From an uncultured Rivibacter sp. (GTDB taxonomy: Bacteria > Pseudomonadota > Gammaproteobacteria > Burkholderiales > Burkholderiaceae), in NCBI GenBank assembly GCA_946480925.1, contig CAMLLU010000027.1:1-64000 (forward strand): a DNA stretch of 64,000 nt, written 5' to 3'. Below the pieces are notes generated by a model. The model was not told the DNA's origin and made no database searches. It saw only the letters and a list, made by a program, of their open reading frames with translations. Each line of letters opens with the position of its first letter. Positions within the stretch are counted from its first letter, which is position 1. Below are positions 43,459-54,398 of this stretch, in pieces. A program made the translations under genes and the position numbers.

Positions 43459-44091
43459 TCAACGGATCCCGAGGTACTTGTGTGTCTGCAGGCTGAGTTG
43501 CCAGCGCGGGTGCTGCAGGCACCACTGCACGGCCCACTCGGTGTTGGCCCCGCGCTGCGGGCCGTCCATCGGCTGCACGCGGCGGTGCTCGAAGTCCAGC
43601 GTTTCGAGTTCAGCAAGGTCGATGCCTGCTTGCGGCACCACCACCTTGAGCTCCTGGCCCGAGCGCTGCACCAGCGGCGCACCGGCCTTGGGGCTCACGC
43701 ACAGCCAATCGATGCCGGGCGGCGCGGCCACGGTGCCATTGGTCTCGACCGCGATCTCGAAGCCTTGCGCATGCAGTGCGTCGATCAACACCGCGTCTAC
43801 CTGCAACAACGGCTCGCCACCGGTGAGCACCACGAAGCGGTTTGCACCGCCTTGCGGCCACAGCGACGCAATGCGCTCGGCGAGCTCGGCGGCCTGTGCG
43901 AACTTGCCGCCCAGCGTGCCGTTGGTGCCGACGAAGTCGGTGTCGCAGAACTTGCAGACGGCGTTGTTGCGGTCTTCTTCGCGGCCGGTCCACAGGTTGC
44001 AGCCGGCAAGGCGGCAGAACACCGCGGGCCGCCCCGCGTGGCTGCCTTCGCCTTGCAGCGTGTAGAAGATTTCCTTGACGCTGTAGGTCAT
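43459..44091 (-). CDS. queE: 7-carboxy-7-deazaguanine synthase
   Basis: 210 aa from ATG 44091 (MTYSVKEIFYTLQGEG). The radical-SAM cluster is split as CNLWTGREEDRNNAVCKFC, an extended form found in some QueE groups, then TGGEPLLQ. It converts CPH4 to CDG. The frame continues upstream to 44418, but GSHAGRP and the conserved start favour the ATG chosen. Confidence 0.93.
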   Translation of the reverse strand: MTYSVKEIFYTLQGEGSHAGRPAVFCRLAGCNLWTGREEDRNNAVCKFCDTDFVGTNGTLGGKFAQAAELAERIASLWPQGGANRFVVLTGGEPLLQVDAVLIDALHAQGFEIAVETNGTVAAPPGIDWLCVSPKAGAPLVQRSGQELKVVVPQAGIDLAELETLDFEHRRVQPMDGPQRGANTEWAVQWCLQHPRWQLSLQTHKYLGIR

Positions 44092-44093
44092 GT

Positions 44094-44384
44094 TCAGCTC
44101 ACCGACCGCTTGCCGGGGCCCCAGCCTGCCCACAGCAGCGCGAGTGCGCAGGCCGCGGTCATGGCCACGTAGGTGGCCATGCGGCCATCGCGCCCGGTGA
44201 CCACCAGCCCGCCGATCAGCACCACCGCACCGGCTCCTACAGCCCATGCAGCGAGCCGGCGCAGCGGCACGCTTTGCAGCGATTGCCGCCACAACAGCTT
44301 GGTGAGCAAGGCGCTCAACAGGCCCACGCCCACGGCAGGCATGAAGAAATTCACGAAATGGATCAGTGCGTCGAGGGGGCCCAT
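44094..44384 (-). CDS. Small membrane protein, unknown
   Basis: 96 aa with three hydrophobic segments (about 8-28, 42-62, 68-88). It ends 2 bp before the queE start on the same strand. No domain is recognised. Confidence 0.6.
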   Translation of the reverse strand: MGPLDALIHFVNFFMPAVGVGLLSALLTKLLWRQSLQSVPLRRLAAWAVGAGAVVLIGGLVVTGRDGRMATYVAMTAACALALLWAGWGPGKRSVS

Positions 44385-44479
44385 GGGTGTGGCCTCGTAG
44401 GGACTTGCGCCGCGTCAAAGGATCGAGCTCGCGGCTGCGGGCTATCGGCCCGATAAGTCCTTGAAAAAGCTTGCAATTT

Positions 44480-44485
44480 TATAAT
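44480..44485 (+). promoter_or_regulatory. Candidate -10 box for hemA
   Basis: TATAAT, in a short AT-rich stretch 7 bp before the hemA ATG. A TTGAAA lies at 44461-44466, but the 13-bp spacing is short, so the -35 is uncertain. With this -10 the transcript would have almost no leader. Confidence 0.3.
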
Positions 44486-44492
44486 CCCGGCC

Positions 44493-45833
44493 ATGAGCGT
44501 GTTTGCCCTCGGACTGAACCACACCACCGCCCCCGTGGATCTGCGTGGCCGGTTCGCATTCACGCTCGAGCAACTGGCTCCCACGCTGGTGACTTTTCAA
44601 GAGCGCCTGAAGCCTGTGTCCTCACCGGCGGCACGCGCGCCCGAAGCTGCCATCCTTTCCACCTGCAACCGCACCGAGCTGTATTGCGCCGCCGGCCCGC
44701 AGCTCGTGCGTCCGGCCATCGAATGGCTGGCCGGTGTGGGTGGCGTGGGCGCCGATGCGCTCAAGAACCACGCTTATGTGCTCGAAGGCGGCGAGGCCGC
44801 GCGCCACGCCTTCCGTGTGGCCAGCGGGCTCGATTCCATGGTGCTGGGCGAGCCGCAGATCCTGGGCCAGATGAAGCAGGCGGTGCGCGAGGCCGACGTG
44901 GCCGGCACGCTGGGCACCACGTTGCACCAGCTGTTCCAGCGCAGCTTTGCGGTAGCCAAGGAAGTGCGCACCTCTACCGAGATCGGCTCGCATTCCATCA
45001 GCATGGCGGCGGCAGCGGTGCGCCTGGCGGCGCAGCTGTTCGAAGACCTGCGCGAGATCCGTGTGCTGTTCGTGGGCGCCGGCGAAATGATCGAGCTGGC
45101 TGCCACGCACTTCGCGGCCAAGACGCCGAAGCAGATGGTGGTGGCCAACCGCACGCTCGAACGCGGCGAAAAGCTCGCCACGCGGCTGGGTGCTGAGGCC
45201 ATGCGCCTGGCCGACTTGCCCGCGCGCTTGCACGAGTTCGACGCGATGATCTCCTGCACCGCGAGCACGCTGCCCATCATCGGCCTCGGCGCCGTGGAAC
45301 GCGCGCTGAAGGCGCGCAAGCACCGGCCGATGTTCATGGTGGACCTGGCCGTGCCACGCGACATCGAACCCGAAGTGGCGCGCCTCGCCGACATCTACCT
45401 CTACACGGTCGACGACCTGTCGGCACTGGTGCAGACCGCCGGCGAAAAGCGGCAGGCCGCCGTGGCCCAGGCCGAAGCCATCATCGAGACGGGGGTACAA
45501 AGCTTCGTGCACTGGCTCGACCAGCGCGCCACCGTACCGCTGATCCAGGCCCTGCAGGTGCAGACCGATGCCTGGCGCGAACACGAGATCGCCCGCGCCC
45601 GCAAGCTGCTCGCCAAGGGCGCCGACGTGGAGGCCGTGCTCGATGCGCTGTCGCGTGGCCTCACCCAGAAGATGCTGCACGGCACGCTGGCCGAGCTGCA
45701 CGGCGCCGACAGCGCACAGCGGCAACAACTGGTCGGCACCGTGTCGCGCCTGTTCCTGCGCGGCGAGTGGTCGCCCGAGTTGCGCAGCGCCGCGGCGCGC
45801 GCGGCGAACGACGACGACACCTCGCGCTCCTAG
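44493..45833 (+). CDS. hemA: Glutamyl-tRNA reductase
   Basis: 446 aa. The nucleophilic Cys is in STCNRTELY, followed by [18 protein letters not shown], the NADP-binding region VLFVGAGEM and the C-terminal dimerisation helices. It reduces glutamyl-tRNA to glutamate-1-semialdehyde, the first step of the C5 heme pathway. prfA follows by 66 bp, as in many proteobacteria. Confidence 0.97.
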   Translation: MSVFALGLNHTTAPVDLRGRFAFTLEQLAPTLVTFQERLKPVSSPAARAPEAAILSTCNRTELYCAAGPQLVRPAIEWLAGVGGVGADALKNHAYVLEGGEAARHAFRVASGLDSMVLGEPQILGQMKQAVREADVAGTLGTTLHQLFQRSFAVAKEVRTSTEIGSHSISMAAAAVRLAAQLFEDLREIRVLFVGAGEMIELAATHFAAKTPKQMVVANRTLERGEKLATRLGAEAMRLADLPARLHEFDAMISCTASTLPIIGLGAVERALKARKHRPMFMVDLAVPRDIEPEVARLADIYLYTVDDLSALVQTAGEKRQAAVAQAEAIIETGVQSFVHWLDQRATVPLIQALQVQTDAWREHEIARARKLLAKGADVEAVLDALSRGLTQKMLHGTLAELHGADSAQRQQLVGTVSRLFLRGEWSPELRSAAARAANDDDTSRS

Positions 45834-45899
45834 CGCCCTTGCCCAACAGCCCGGCGCGTGCAGACGGCACGTGCCCCATTTCCTACTTGCGCCTCACCG

Positions 45900-46988
45900 A
45901 TGAAAGCCTCGCTCCGCCAACAATTCGACCGCCTCGCGTTCCGCCTGCAGGAGCTCGACGCTGCCCTGGCCGACCCGGGCGTGGCAAGCGACATCACGCG
46001 CTTTCGCACGCTGTCGCGCGAGCACGCCGAAGTGGAAGGACTCGTAAGCCGTTACCGGCGCTACGTGCAGCGCGAAGCCGATCTCGCGTCGGCACGCGAA
46101 CTGCTCGAAGACCCCGACATGGCGGAGATGGCCCGCGACGAGATCGCGAGCGCCGAAGCCGAACTCGCGAAGCTCGACGGCGAGCTGCAGCTCGCGCTGC
46201 TGCCGAAGGACCCCGACGACGAGCGCAACGCCTTCATCGAAATCCGCGCTGGCGCCGGCGGCGACGAGTCGGCGCTCTTCGCAGCAGACCTGGCACGCAT
46301 GTACACCCGCTATGCCGAACGGCAGGGCTGGCGCAGCGAAATCATGTCAGAGAGCGTGTCGGACCTCGGCGGCTACAAGGAAGTGGTGCTGCGCTTCGAG
46401 GGCGATGCGGTGTACTCGCGCATGAAGTTCGAATCGGGCGGCCACCGCGTGCAGCGCGTGCCGGCCACTGAAACCCAAGGCCGCATCCACACGAGCGCCT
46501 GCACGGTGGCCGTGCTGCCCGAGCCCGACGAGGCCGAAGAGGTACAGCTCAACCCGGCCGAGCTGCGCATCGACACCTTCCGTGCCTCTGGCGCGGGCGG
46601 GCAGCACATCAACAAGACGGACTCTGCCGTGCGCATCACCCACCTGCCCACCGGCCTGGTGGCCGAATGCCAGGACGACCGCTCGCAGCACCGCAACAAG
46701 GCCAAGGCCATGGCCGTGCTGGCCGCGCGGCTGCGCGACAAGGAGCGCCTGGAACGCCAGGCCAGGGAGGCAGCCACCCGCAAGAGCCTCATCGGCAGCG
46801 GCGACCGCAGCGACCGCATCCGCACCTACAACTTCCCGCAGGGCCGGCTCACCGACCACCGCATCAACCTCACGCTCTACAAGCTCGGCAGCATCATGGA
46901 AGGCGATCTCGATGAGGTGACTGCCGCGCTGCAGGCCGCGCGTGCGGCCGAACAGCTGGCCGAGTTGGAAACCGGCGGGCTGGCATGA
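45900..46988 (+). CDS. prfA: Peptide chain release factor 1
   Basis: 362 aa from ATG 45900. VPATETQGR contains the PAT stop-codon recognition element of RF1 (UAA/UAG), and [15 protein letters not shown] holds the GGQ loop. The stop overlaps the ATG of prmC, whose product methylates the GGQ glutamine. Confidence 0.97.
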   Translation: MKASLRQQFDRLAFRLQELDAALADPGVASDITRFRTLSREHAEVEGLVSRYRRYVQREADLASARELLEDPDMAEMARDEIASAEAELAKLDGELQLALLPKDPDDERNAFIEIRAGAGGDESALFAADLARMYTRYAERQGWRSEIMSESVSDLGGYKEVVLRFEGDAVYSRMKFESGGHRVQRVPATETQGRIHTSACTVAVLPEPDEAEEVQLNPAELRIDTFRASGAGGQHINKTDSAVRITHLPTGLVAECQDDRSQHRNKAKAMAVLAARLRDKERLERQAREAATRKSLIGSGDRSDRIRTYNFPQGRLTDHRINLTLYKLGSIMEGDLDEVTAALQAARAAEQLAELETGGLA

Positions 46989-47815
46989 GCGGCGAGGGCA
47001 CGGTCGCCTCGGTGCTGCAAACCGCGCGCGCTGCAGGGGTGGACCGGCTCGACGCACAGCTGCTGCTGGCCCACGTGCTGCAGCGCCCTCGCGCCTGGCT
47101 CATCGCGCACGAGGACGCCGTGCTCGATGCCCGGCAACTCGAGCAGGCGCAGGCTGGGCTCAAACGGCGTGCGGCCGGCGAGCCGCTGGCTTATCTGCTG
47201 GGCGAAAAGGAATTCCACGGACTCATGCTGGGCGTGACGCCCGACGTCCTGGTGCCCCGGCCCGACACCGAGGTGCTGGTGGACTGGGCGCTGGAACTGC
47301 TCGCTTCAGGCTCACCAAACACCGACGTGGCGGATCTCGGCACCGGCAGCGGCGCGATTGCGCTGGCGCTGAAACATGCGTGTCCGCTTGCGAACGTGTG
47401 TGCGGTCGATGCCAGCGCCCCCGCCCTCGTAGTGGCCCGCGGCAACGGAGAGCGGCTCGGGTTGGCCGTCGAATGGCGGCACGGCCACTGGTGGTCGGCG
47501 CTGGACGCACGGCGGTTCGATCTGGTGGTAAGCAACCCGCCTTACATCGCTGAAGGCGATGCTCATCTCGCCGCGCTGCGGCACGAGCCGCAGCAGGCGC
47601 TCACATCCGGCGTTGACGGGCTCGATGCGATCCGGGAGATCGTTGCGCAGGCACCTTTGCATCTGCGCCCGAGCGCTTGGCTGTTGTTCGAACACGGCCA
47701 TGACCAGGCTGCTGCGGTCGCCTCCCTGCTGCAAGACCGCGGCTTCGAGGCGGTGTCTACCCGGCTCGACTTGGCCGGTCTGCCCCGCTGCACGGGCGGC
47801 CGCTGGCCTGCCTGA
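46985..47815 (+). CDS. prmC: Release factor glutamine methyltransferase
   Basis: 276 aa. Motif I is [14 protein letters not shown] and the catalytic motif is NPPYI. It methylates the Gln of the GGQ motif in RF1 and RF2. The gene overlaps prfA by 4 bp (ATGA). Confidence 0.96.
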   Translation: MSGEGTVASVLQTARAAGVDRLDAQLLLAHVLQRPRAWLIAHEDAVLDARQLEQAQAGLKRRAAGEPLAYLLGEKEFHGLMLGVTPDVLVPRPDTEVLVDWALELLASGSPNTDVADLGTGSGAIALALKHACPLANVCAVDASAPALVVARGNGERLGLAVEWRHGHWWSALDARRFDLVVSNPPYIAEGDAHLAALRHEPQQALTSGVDGLDAIREIVAQAPLHLRPSAWLLFEHGHDQAAAVASLLQDRGFEAVSTRLDLAGLPRCTGGRWPA

Positions 47816-47987
47816 ACCCCGCGGTGTGGCGCGAACGCCGCAAGCTGCCGCCGGTCGTTGCGCCGCCGCCATTCGTCGCGTGGGCCAGGCCAACAAGGCT
47901 CCACGGAATCACCGCGGCGGCGTAGCATCGTCTCGAAACGCCTCGTTCCGAATGGGCCGCAAGGCCGCAGCAGCAAGGAGGATCGCC

Positions 47988-48662
47988 ATGGGTACGAAGT
48001 CTTGGCTGATGGTGATGACGGTCGCGGGCACAGCAATGTTCGGCAGCGCGCACGCCGCAGATGCCGGCGTGGCCGCCTGGGGCCCACGGCTGCAACCCAC
48101 AGAGAATTCAGGCGGCTGGCTGTCGAGTTCGCGCCTGCAAGGGCGGCTGGGGCTCGCCACCAGCACCCGGCTCGGACGGTTCGACACCTTGGCCGGCAGT
48201 GCCGACGACGGCTTGCGCATCGAAAGCGTGAGCCTCATGGGTGACTACTACTTCTCCATCCGCCGCGGCCTGCGTGCCACGGGCGGTGTCATCCTGGGTT
48301 CTCGACCCACTTTCTGGGCGGCTCAACCGAGCTTCGGGCTGCACGGCGCGACCACCGCGCTGGCAGCCGAGCGCCGCAGCTACAGCCTCGGTGCAGCGGA
48401 CCCGTGGAGCGATGGCGGACTCGGCAACGCGGCGCCTTATCTGGGCGTGGGCTACACCGGCACAACCTCTGCTACACGTGGCAGCAGCGATGCACTGCGT
48501 GCGGGTGGCTGGGGCTTCACGGCCGACCTGGGGCTGATGGCGCAGAACCCGCGCCAGGGTTTGCGCCTGGGCGGCGGCCGCCCGCAGCAAAGCTTCGACG
48601 ACTTTCTGCGCGACCTGAAGCTGGCGCCCATGGTGCAGCTCGGCGTGTCGTACTCGTTCTGA
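47988..48662 (+). CDS. Exported protein, probable outer-membrane beta-barrel
   Basis: 224 aa from ATG 47988, with AAGGAGG at 47975-47981. A signal peptide ends in AHAA-D (about residue 24). The sequence has many alternating hydrophobic/Gly-Tyr strands (YYFSIRRGLRATGGVILG, APYLGVGYTGT) and ends in SYSF, a C-terminal Phe typical of BamA-recognised barrels. Similar short proteins are common in Burkholderiales. Cargo is unknown. Confidence 0.75.
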   Translation: MGTKSWLMVMTVAGTAMFGSAHAADAGVAAWGPRLQPTENSGGWLSSSRLQGRLGLATSTRLGRFDTLAGSADDGLRIESVSLMGDYYFSIRRGLRATGGVILGSRPTFWAAQPSFGLHGATTALAAERRSYSLGAADPWSDGGLGNAAPYLGVGYTGTTSATRGSSDALRAGGWGFTADLGLMAQNPRQGLRLGGGRPQQSFDDFLRDLKLAPMVQLGVSYSF

Positions 48663-48745
48663 GGTCTTGACGCTGCCGCAAGGGTGTACGGTGCGCTTTG
48701 CCGTATAACCTCGGCTGTTTCCCAGTTTGCATGACGAGACCCCCC

Positions 48746-49060
48746 ATGAGCGACGTTCAACAACGCATCTCCGACCTGGTGCACGGCAACCGTGTGGTGC
48801 TGTTCATGAAAGGCAGCGCCCAGTTCCCGATGTGCGGCTTCTCCGGCCGCGCGGTGCAGATCCTCAAGGCCTGCGGCGTCAACGACCTGAAGACCGTCAA
48901 CGTGCTCGAGGACGAAGAGATCCGCCAGGGCGTGAAGGAATACGCCAACTGGCCGACCATCCCGCAGCTGTACGTGAACGGCGAGTTCGTCGGCGGCTCG
49001 GACATCATGATGGAGATGTACGAGGCAGGAGAGCTTCAACAGGTGCTCAGCCAGCGCTGA
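48746..49060 (+). CDS. grxD: Monothiol glutaredoxin, Grx4 type
   Basis: 104 aa from ATG 48746. The monothiol active site is CGFS, preceded by VLFMKGSAQFPM and followed by WPTIPQLYV and GGSDIMMEM. Grx4 proteins bind and transfer [2Fe-2S] clusters. It ends 4 bp before ubiX. Confidence 0.95.
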   Translation: MSDVQQRISDLVHGNRVVLFMKGSAQFPMCGFSGRAVQILKACGVNDLKTVNVLEDEEIRQGVKEYANWPTIPQLYVNGEFVGGSDIMMEMYEAGELQQVLSQR

Positions 49061-49064
49061 GATC

Positions 49065-49643
49065 TTGGCTCACAACGAAAAGGCACCCCGGCTGGTCGTC
49101 GGCATCACGGGTGCCACGGGCGCCGTCTATGGCGTGCGGCTGCTCGAACGTGCACGCGCGCTGGGTGTAGAAACACACCTCGTGGTCACACCGGCCGGCG
49201 TGTTGAATGTTCACCACGAACTCGGCCTGGACCGCACAACGCTCGAAGCGCTGGCCGACCACGCCTACAACCCGGCCGAGGTGGGCGCCTGCATTGCCAG
49301 CGGCAGCTTCGACACTGCCGCCATGGTGGTAGCCCCGTGCTCAATGAAGAGCCTGGCCGCCATCGCACATGGCCTGGGCGACAACCTGCTCACCCGTGCC
49401 GCCGACGTGACGCTGAAGGAGCGGCGTCGCCTGCTGTTGATGGTGCGCGAGACGCCATTCAACCTCGCACACCTGCGCAACATGACCGCCGTCACTGAAA
49501 TGGGCGGAGTGATCTTCCCGCCGCTACCGGCCTTCTATCACCGGCCGCAGACCGTGCACGACCTGGTGGACGACACCGTGGAGCGCGCGCTGGCGCTGCT
49601 GGGCGTGCAGCACGCACAACCACGCCGATGGACGGGGCTCTGA
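49065..49643 (+). CDS. ubiX: Flavin prenyltransferase UbiX
   Basis: 192 aa from a TTG start at 49065; there is no in-frame ATG or GTG with full-length homology. The FMN site begins VGITGATGAVYG, with VAPCSMKSLAAIA and RETPFNLAHLRNM. It prenylates FMN to the cofactor used by UbiD-type decarboxylases in ubiquinone synthesis. Confidence 0.93.
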   Translation: MAHNEKAPRLVVGITGATGAVYGVRLLERARALGVETHLVVTPAGVLNVHHELGLDRTTLEALADHAYNPAEVGACIASGSFDTAAMVVAPCSMKSLAAIAHGLGDNLLTRAADVTLKERRRLLLMVRETPFNLAHLRNMTAVTEMGGVIFPPLPAFYHRPQTVHDLVDDTVERALALLGVQHAQPRRWTGL

Positions 49644-49658
49644 GCCCTGATCGTCAAG

Positions 49659-50330
49659 TCAGACGCCGCGCTGAACGGTTGATGCCGACGCCTCGGTTTC
49701 GGGCGTGAACAACCAACGCTTGCGTGCGGCGAACACCGCGTTGGGGTACTCGGCCTTGCCGCGGCTGCCGTTGTAGCGGCCCAGCGCCAGGAAGAGATCG
49801 CCCTTTTCGCGATCGACGTAGTGGCGCAGGATCACGCAGCCGAAACGCAGGTTCGTCTGCATGTGAAACAGCCGGCTCACATCGCCATCGCCGATCACCC
49901 GGCTCCAGAACGGCATCACCTGCATGTAGCCACGCGCGCCCACCACGCTGATGGCGTATTTGCGAAACCCGCTTTCCACTTCGATGAGGCCGAGCACCAG
50001 CGCCGTGTCCAGCCCGGCACGTTTGCTTTCGTACCACACGGCTTCGAGGAATTCGCGTCGCACCTGGAAGTCGGGCTTGCGTCGCTTCAGCCGATCACCC
50101 ACGTGAGCCAGCCAGCGCCAGTAGGCCAGGCGTTCCTGCACCGTGGCGAACTCGGGCCGGGGCGGCGCGTTGTTGGCAATGGCCGCTGACAGCGCCGAAC
50201 GCACCGCGTCGGCCAGCGGCTCTTCCACTTGCGCGCCTGCCAGCGCAAGCCCCGGCAAGCCGGCCGACACCAGCGCCACGCAGGCCCGTCGGCGCGGCAA
50301 CCAGACTTTGCTGACCTTGTGAAAACTCAT
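49659..50330 (-). CDS. Lytic transglycosylase, SLT domain
   Basis: 223 aa from ATG 50330. A signal peptide precedes the SLT fold with LGLIEVESGFRKYAIS (catalytic Glu) and GARGYMQVMPFW, and ALGRYNGS near the end. It cleaves glycan strands of peptidoglycan in the periplasm. Its start overlaps the stop of the membrane protein gene upstream on the same strand (4 bp). Confidence 0.88.
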   Translation of the reverse strand: MSFHKVSKVWLPRRRACVALVSAGLPGLALAGAQVEEPLADAVRSALSAAIANNAPPRPEFATVQERLAYWRWLAHVGDRLKRRKPDFQVRREFLEAVWYESKRAGLDTALVLGLIEVESGFRKYAISVVGARGYMQVMPFWSRVIGDGDVSRLFHMQTNLRFGCVILRHYVDREKGDLFLALGRYNGSRGKAEYPNAVFAARKRWLFTPETEASASTVQRGV

Positions 50331-51469
50331 GGCGCGATTTTCCGCTGGCGCGGCCCGGCCAACCAGCGCTCGAGCGGCCCCGTCATTCCCCGGCGCGCCG
50401 CGTACATAGCGAAACCAATGCACGCGACCCAACACACCAAAGCCACAGCAGCCATTCCGACCGTGCCCGGCTGCCAGCCAGCCCCCGGGCCGCTGAACAG
50501 CAGCGCCAGGAGGATGGACCAGCCCACATACACCGACAGCGTGTAGCGCCCGGCTGGCGCCAGCAGGGTCATCCACGCCGCACAACCAACCTGCCAACGC
50601 TCAGCCAATGCAGCCACAACGGTGGCCGAAAGCCACGGGCCCACCAGTGCCGACGCGATCACCACGGCGTTCTGTGCCGCATGGCCCTGAGGCACGACCC
50701 AGTCGAGCACCAGCACATAAGCCACGTTGGCCAACAAGGCCGCTGGCCACCAGCGCGCCACCTGCCGCCGCGCAGCCTGCCAGCGAGGGTGGGTCAGCCA
50801 CCGCAGGCGCCCGGCCACAAAGCCTGCCAGCGTGATCGTCGCCAGCTCCGGCAGGAAAAGCAGCGGCGACAGCAGCACCGTGTTCCCGTAGGCGCCGAGG
50901 TTGAGCAGCCACCATTCACGCCAGCTGCTGGTGCTGGCATAGCTCGGCATCGCTTCGGTCAGCGCCGGTGCGCCGGCACTCAATGCAATGGCCAACCCCA
51001 TCGAAGCGGCCCACAGCACCAACAACCACCACAAGCGGCGACGCAACGTGGCCAGCGGCAGCCGTGCCCAGTGCAGTAGCAAGAAGCCGCATACGGCATA
51101 GGCCGTGAGGATGTCGCCGCTGTAGACGAATGCTCCGTGCAACACGCCCAGTGTGAGCAGCCTTCCCATGCGCTGCCGGCGGTGCGCCAGCGCTTGCACG
51201 GCACGACTACGCATCGACAGCGCAAAGCTGTAGCCAAACAGGAAAGCCAGCAGCGGATACGCCTTGGCCTGGAACAGCAGCGTCATGCCCATGAACGCGG
51301 CATGCGCGGCCCACGAGTCGACTGGATCCGGCACGCCCGGCAGCGGGCCATAGGGCCCGACCGCATAGCTCATCGCGTTGATGACCAGCACACCGGCCAA
51401 CGCCAGCATGCGCAAGCCATCGACCAGCGGCTCGCGCGACGAGAGACGCGGCGGCTCGGCCTGCGCCAT
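50327..51469 (-). CDS. YeiB/DUF418-family membrane protein
   Basis: 380 aa, about nine transmembrane segments. The opening [19 protein letters not shown] and FLFGYSFAL are typical of the family. The function is unknown, though acyltransferase-like relatives exist. It lies between proS and the transglycosylase gene on the minus strand. Confidence 0.8.
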   Translation of the reverse strand: MAQAEPPRLSSREPLVDGLRMLALAGVLVINAMSYAVGPYGPLPGVPDPVDSWAAHAAFMGMTLLFQAKAYPLLAFLFGYSFALSMRSRAVQALAHRRQRMGRLLTLGVLHGAFVYSGDILTAYAVCGFLLLHWARLPLATLRRRLWWLLVLWAASMGLAIALSAGAPALTEAMPSYASTSSWREWWLLNLGAYGNTVLLSPLLFLPELATITLAGFVAGRLRWLTHPRWQAARRQVARWWPAALLANVAYVLVLDWVVPQGHAAQNAVVIASALVGPWLSATVVAALAERWQVGCAAWMTLLAPAGRYTLSVYVGWSILLALLFSGPGAGWQPGTVGMAAVALVCWVACIGFAMYAARRGMTGPLERWLAGPRQRKIAP

Positions 51470-51481
51470 GCCGCCGTCGCC

Positions 51482-53233
51482 TCAGGCCGCGAGCCCGAGG
51501 CGAGCCTTCAGGTGCCGCAACACGTCGGCCGGCGCGAGCTTGGTAGCGGCGGCCTCTTGCCGGCCCTGGTATTCGAGCTGGCCGTCCTTCAGTCCGCGGT
51601 CGGAGATCACCACTCGGTGCGGCACGCCGATCAGTTCCCAGTCCGCGAACATCGCGCCGGGGCGCTCGCCGCGATCGTCGAGCATCACGTCGATGCCGGC
51701 GGCCAACAGGTCGTCGTGCAGTTGGTCGGCCGCAGCCTTGACCTCGGCGCTGCGGTCGTAGCCGATGGGGCACAGCACCACGGTGAACGGCGCGATCGCG
51801 TCGGGCCAGATGATCCCGCGCTCGTCGTTCTTCTGCTCGATGGCGGCACCCAGGATACGCGTGACGCCGATGCCATAGCAGCCCATCTCCATGAATTGCG
51901 GCTTGCCGTTCTCATCGAGGTAGGTGGCATTCATCGCCTTGGAATACTTGGTGCCGAGGTAGAACACATGGCCGACCTCGATGCCGCGCTGGATGGCGAG
52001 CACGCCCTTGCCGTCAGGAGACGGATCGCCCTCCACGACATTGCGGATGTCGGTTACGAGATCGGCCTCGGGCAGGTCACGGCCCCAGTTCACGCCGGTG
52101 ATGTGGAAGTCCGCCTCGTTGGCGCCGCAGACGAAGTCGCTCATGTTGGCCACCGTGCGATCGGCCACCACCTTGAGCGGCTTCTTGACGCCGATGGGGC
52201 CCAGGTAGCCTGGCTTGCAACCGAAGTGCTCCTCGATCTCGGCCACGGTGGCAAAGCGGTAGCCATCTTTCAAGCCCGGCACCTTGCCAGCCTTCACTTC
52301 GTTGAGCGCGTGGTCGCCGCGCACGAGCAGCAGCCACACGGTGCTCTTGGTCACGTCACCCGCGTCGTTTTTTTCATCGGTCGCCAGCACCAGCGACTTC
52401 ACCGTCTGCGCAAGCGGCAGCTTCAGCAACTCGGCCACGTCTTCGCAGGTGGCCTTGCCCGGTGTGGGCGCCTTCTGCATTGCCTGCGTGGGTGCGGCAC
52501 GTTGCGCGACAAGCGGCAGCGCTTCGGCGAGCTCGATGTTGGCCGCGTAGTCGCTGGTCGGGCAATAGACGATTGCGTCCTCGCCGGTTTCTGCAATGAC
52601 CTGGAACTCATGCGAACGGTCGCCGCCGATAGCGCCGGTGTCGGCTGCCACCGCACGGTACTGCAAGCCCAGCCGATCGAAGATCTTGCGGTAGGCCGCA
52701 TACATGAGGTCGTAGCTCTTGCCCGCGGCTTCGGCATCACGGTCGAAGGAGTAGGCATCCTTCATCGTGAACTCGCGGCCGCGCATCACGCCGAAGCGAG
52801 GCCGGCGCTCGTCGCGGAACTTCGTCTGGATGTGATAGAAGTTTTTCGGCAGCTGGCGGTAGCTGCGCAGCTCTTGACGCGCGATGTCGGTAACGACTTC
52901 TTCGCTGGTGGGCTGGATGATGAAGTCGCGATCGTGCCGGTCTTTCACACGCAACAGCTCGGGCCCCATCTTGTCGAAGCGCCCGGTTTCCTGCCACAGC
53001 TCTGCAGGCTGCACCACCGGCATCAGCAGTTCCACCGCACCGGCGCGGTTCATCTCCTCACGGATGATGTTTTCAACCTTTCGGATGACCCGCAGGCCCA
53101 TCGGCATGTAGTTGTAGATCCCCGCGCCCAGACGCTTGATCAGGCCGGCCCGCATCATCAGCTTGTGGCTGACGATCTCGGCATCGGCAGGAGCTTCCTT
53201 GAGAGTCGAGATGAAGAACTGGGAGGCTTTCAT
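51482..53233 (-). CDS. proS: Prolyl-tRNA synthetase
   Basis: 583 aa from ATG 53233. It is the bacterial type with an inserted editing (INS) domain between class II motifs. Motif 2 is [21 protein letters not shown], and motif 3 is [16 protein letters not shown]-terminal anticodon-binding domain follows. It charges tRNA-Pro. It is divergent from rppH across a region with a perfect 16-bp palindrome. Confidence 0.97.
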   Translation of the reverse strand: MKASQFFISTLKEAPADAEIVSHKLMMRAGLIKRLGAGIYNYMPMGLRVIRKVENIIREEMNRAGAVELLMPVVQPAELWQETGRFDKMGPELLRVKDRHDRDFIIQPTSEEVVTDIARQELRSYRQLPKNFYHIQTKFRDERRPRFGVMRGREFTMKDAYSFDRDAEAAGKSYDLMYAAYRKIFDRLGLQYRAVAADTGAIGGDRSHEFQVIAETGEDAIVYCPTSDYAANIELAEALPLVAQRAAPTQAMQKAPTPGKATCEDVAELLKLPLAQTVKSLVLATDEKNDAGDVTKSTVWLLLVRGDHALNEVKAGKVPGLKDGYRFATVAEIEEHFGCKPGYLGPIGVKKPLKVVADRTVANMSDFVCGANEADFHITGVNWGRDLPEADLVTDIRNVVEGDPSPDGKGVLAIQRGIEVGHVFYLGTKYSKAMNATYLDENGKPQFMEMGCYGIGVTRILGAAIEQKNDERGIIWPDAIAPFTVVLCPIGYDRSAEVKAAADQLHDDLLAAGIDVMLDDRGERPGAMFADWELIGVPHRVVISDRGLKDGQLEYQGRQEAAATKLAPADVLRHLKARLGLAA

Positions 53234-53341
53234 GGGGGTGCGATGGCGGCAAAAAATGCCGGGTGTCGAAAGAAGCGGAATCTTGCACACGCCGGCTTGG
53301 GGTTAGCCGGGGGTCGGGCCGGGAGGCCCGGTGCAATAATG

Positions 53342-53357
53342 ATTTCAGTACTGAAAT
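53342..53357. promoter_or_regulatory. 16-bp perfect palindrome between proS and rppH
   Basis: ATTTCAGTACTGAAAT is fully self-complementary, 11 bp before the rppH ATG and 109 bp from the proS start. It is AT-rich against its surroundings. It may be a regulator site. Confidence 0.5.
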
Positions 53358-53368
53358 TGGGGTTGATT

Positions 53369-53959
53369 ATGCTCGACCGGGAAGGCTTCAGGCCTAACGT
53401 CGGCATCATCCTGCTCAACCAGCGGAACCAGGTTTTTTGGGGCAAGCGCATCCGGACACACTCCTGGCAATTTCCGCAGGGCGGCATCAAGCATGGCGAA
53501 ACGCCGGAGCAGGCGATGTTTCGCGAGCTGCACGAAGAAGTGGGCTTGCATCAGGAGCACGTGCGCATCATTGCGCGCACGCGCGACTGGCTGCGTTACG
53601 AGGTGCCCGAGCACTACATCCGCCGAGACGCGCGCGGCCACTACAAGGGCCAGAAGCAGATCTGGTTCCTGTTGCAGCTCACCGGCCGCGACAGTGACAT
53701 GAACCTGCGCGCCACCGATCACCCGGAGTTCGACGCTTGGCGCTGGAACGAATACTGGGTACCGCTGGACGTGGTGATCGAGTTCAAGCGTGACGTCTAC
53801 CAGATGGCACTGACCGAACTCGCGCGCTATCTGCCACGCATGAACCACCACAACCGCTACCTTCGCTCCGGCATGCGCCCGCACCGGCGCGACGACGAGC
53901 CCCCCGCGTCGGTACCGCCGGAGATTCCGGCGCCCGCACCGAGCAAGGGCGAAAGCTAA
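53369..53959 (+). CDS. rppH: RNA pyrophosphohydrolase, Nudix family
   Basis: 196 aa from ATG 53369 ([13 protein letters not shown]). The Nudix box is [20 protein letters not shown] followed by VGL. It removes pyrophosphate from mRNA 5' ends to start decay. A Pro-rich tail ([15 protein letters not shown]) extends beyond the E. coli-type protein. In-frame upstream codons to 53339 would translate the palindrome and are less likely. Confidence 0.93.
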   Translation: MLDREGFRPNVGIILLNQRNQVFWGKRIRTHSWQFPQGGIKHGETPEQAMFRELHEEVGLHQEHVRIIARTRDWLRYEVPEHYIRRDARGHYKGQKQIWFLLQLTGRDSDMNLRATDHPEFDAWRWNEYWVPLDVVIEFKRDVYQMALTELARYLPRMNHHNRYLRSGMRPHRRDDEPPASVPPEIPAPAPSKGES

Positions 53960-53970
53960 GCCTGCCCAGT

Positions 53971-54340
53971 TCAGGCTGCAGCTGGCTTGCGGTTGACGAG
54001 CCAGATGCCCACGGCCACGCCCCACCAGCGCCAGCAGCAACCGAACGCTCACAAGGGTTCACCCGGCAAGCCGGCCGCGAATATCGTGCCGCTCACCAGC
54101 GTGAGAAAGACAAAGACTGCGCCCGGGTGACCGGATAACGGGTGAGCATCCTGAACTACGCCAGCAACCCCGGTCAGAGCGTGCCGTCACACAGGCTCCA
54201 TCGAATGCCGCGCCAGCGCATCCACCGCACCAGCAGAACTGCAGCGCCGGCACTTCGTGGATCACGGCCTTGATGGTCACCTGATTGAGCCCCCACAACG
54301 CGCAGCAGAAACACCAGGATGGCCACGGCCGTTGCATCAA
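53971..54340 (-). pseudogene. Decayed EamA/DMT-family transporter
   Basis: Pieces of an EamA protein lie in different frames on the minus strand. Near 54290-54340 is CALWGLNQVTIKAVIHEV, near 54060-54130 is GAVFVFLTLVSGTIFAAG, and at 53971-54025 a third frame reads GVAVGIWLVNRKPAAA and then stops. The three need frameshifts and a missing middle to join. The region of about 440 bp between rppH and proB has no intact gene. Confidence 0.65.
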
Positions 54341-54398
54341 GGTGGCTGTGGCGGACGGGTGGACTGGAGGCCGCCCATGCCCGCGCGAAGATGATGCG

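Noticed and set aside
48668..48710. Promoter TTGACG ... TATAAC before the glutaredoxin gene
   Set aside because: The spacing is 31 bp, far from the usual 16-18 bp, so the pair is not convincing.
51137..53959. Plus-strand open frame of 940 codons covering proS and rppH
   Set aside because: It is antisense to proS over most of its length with low-complexity His/Arg/Gly-rich content. Only its last 196 codons (rppH) are real. High GC content produces such frames.
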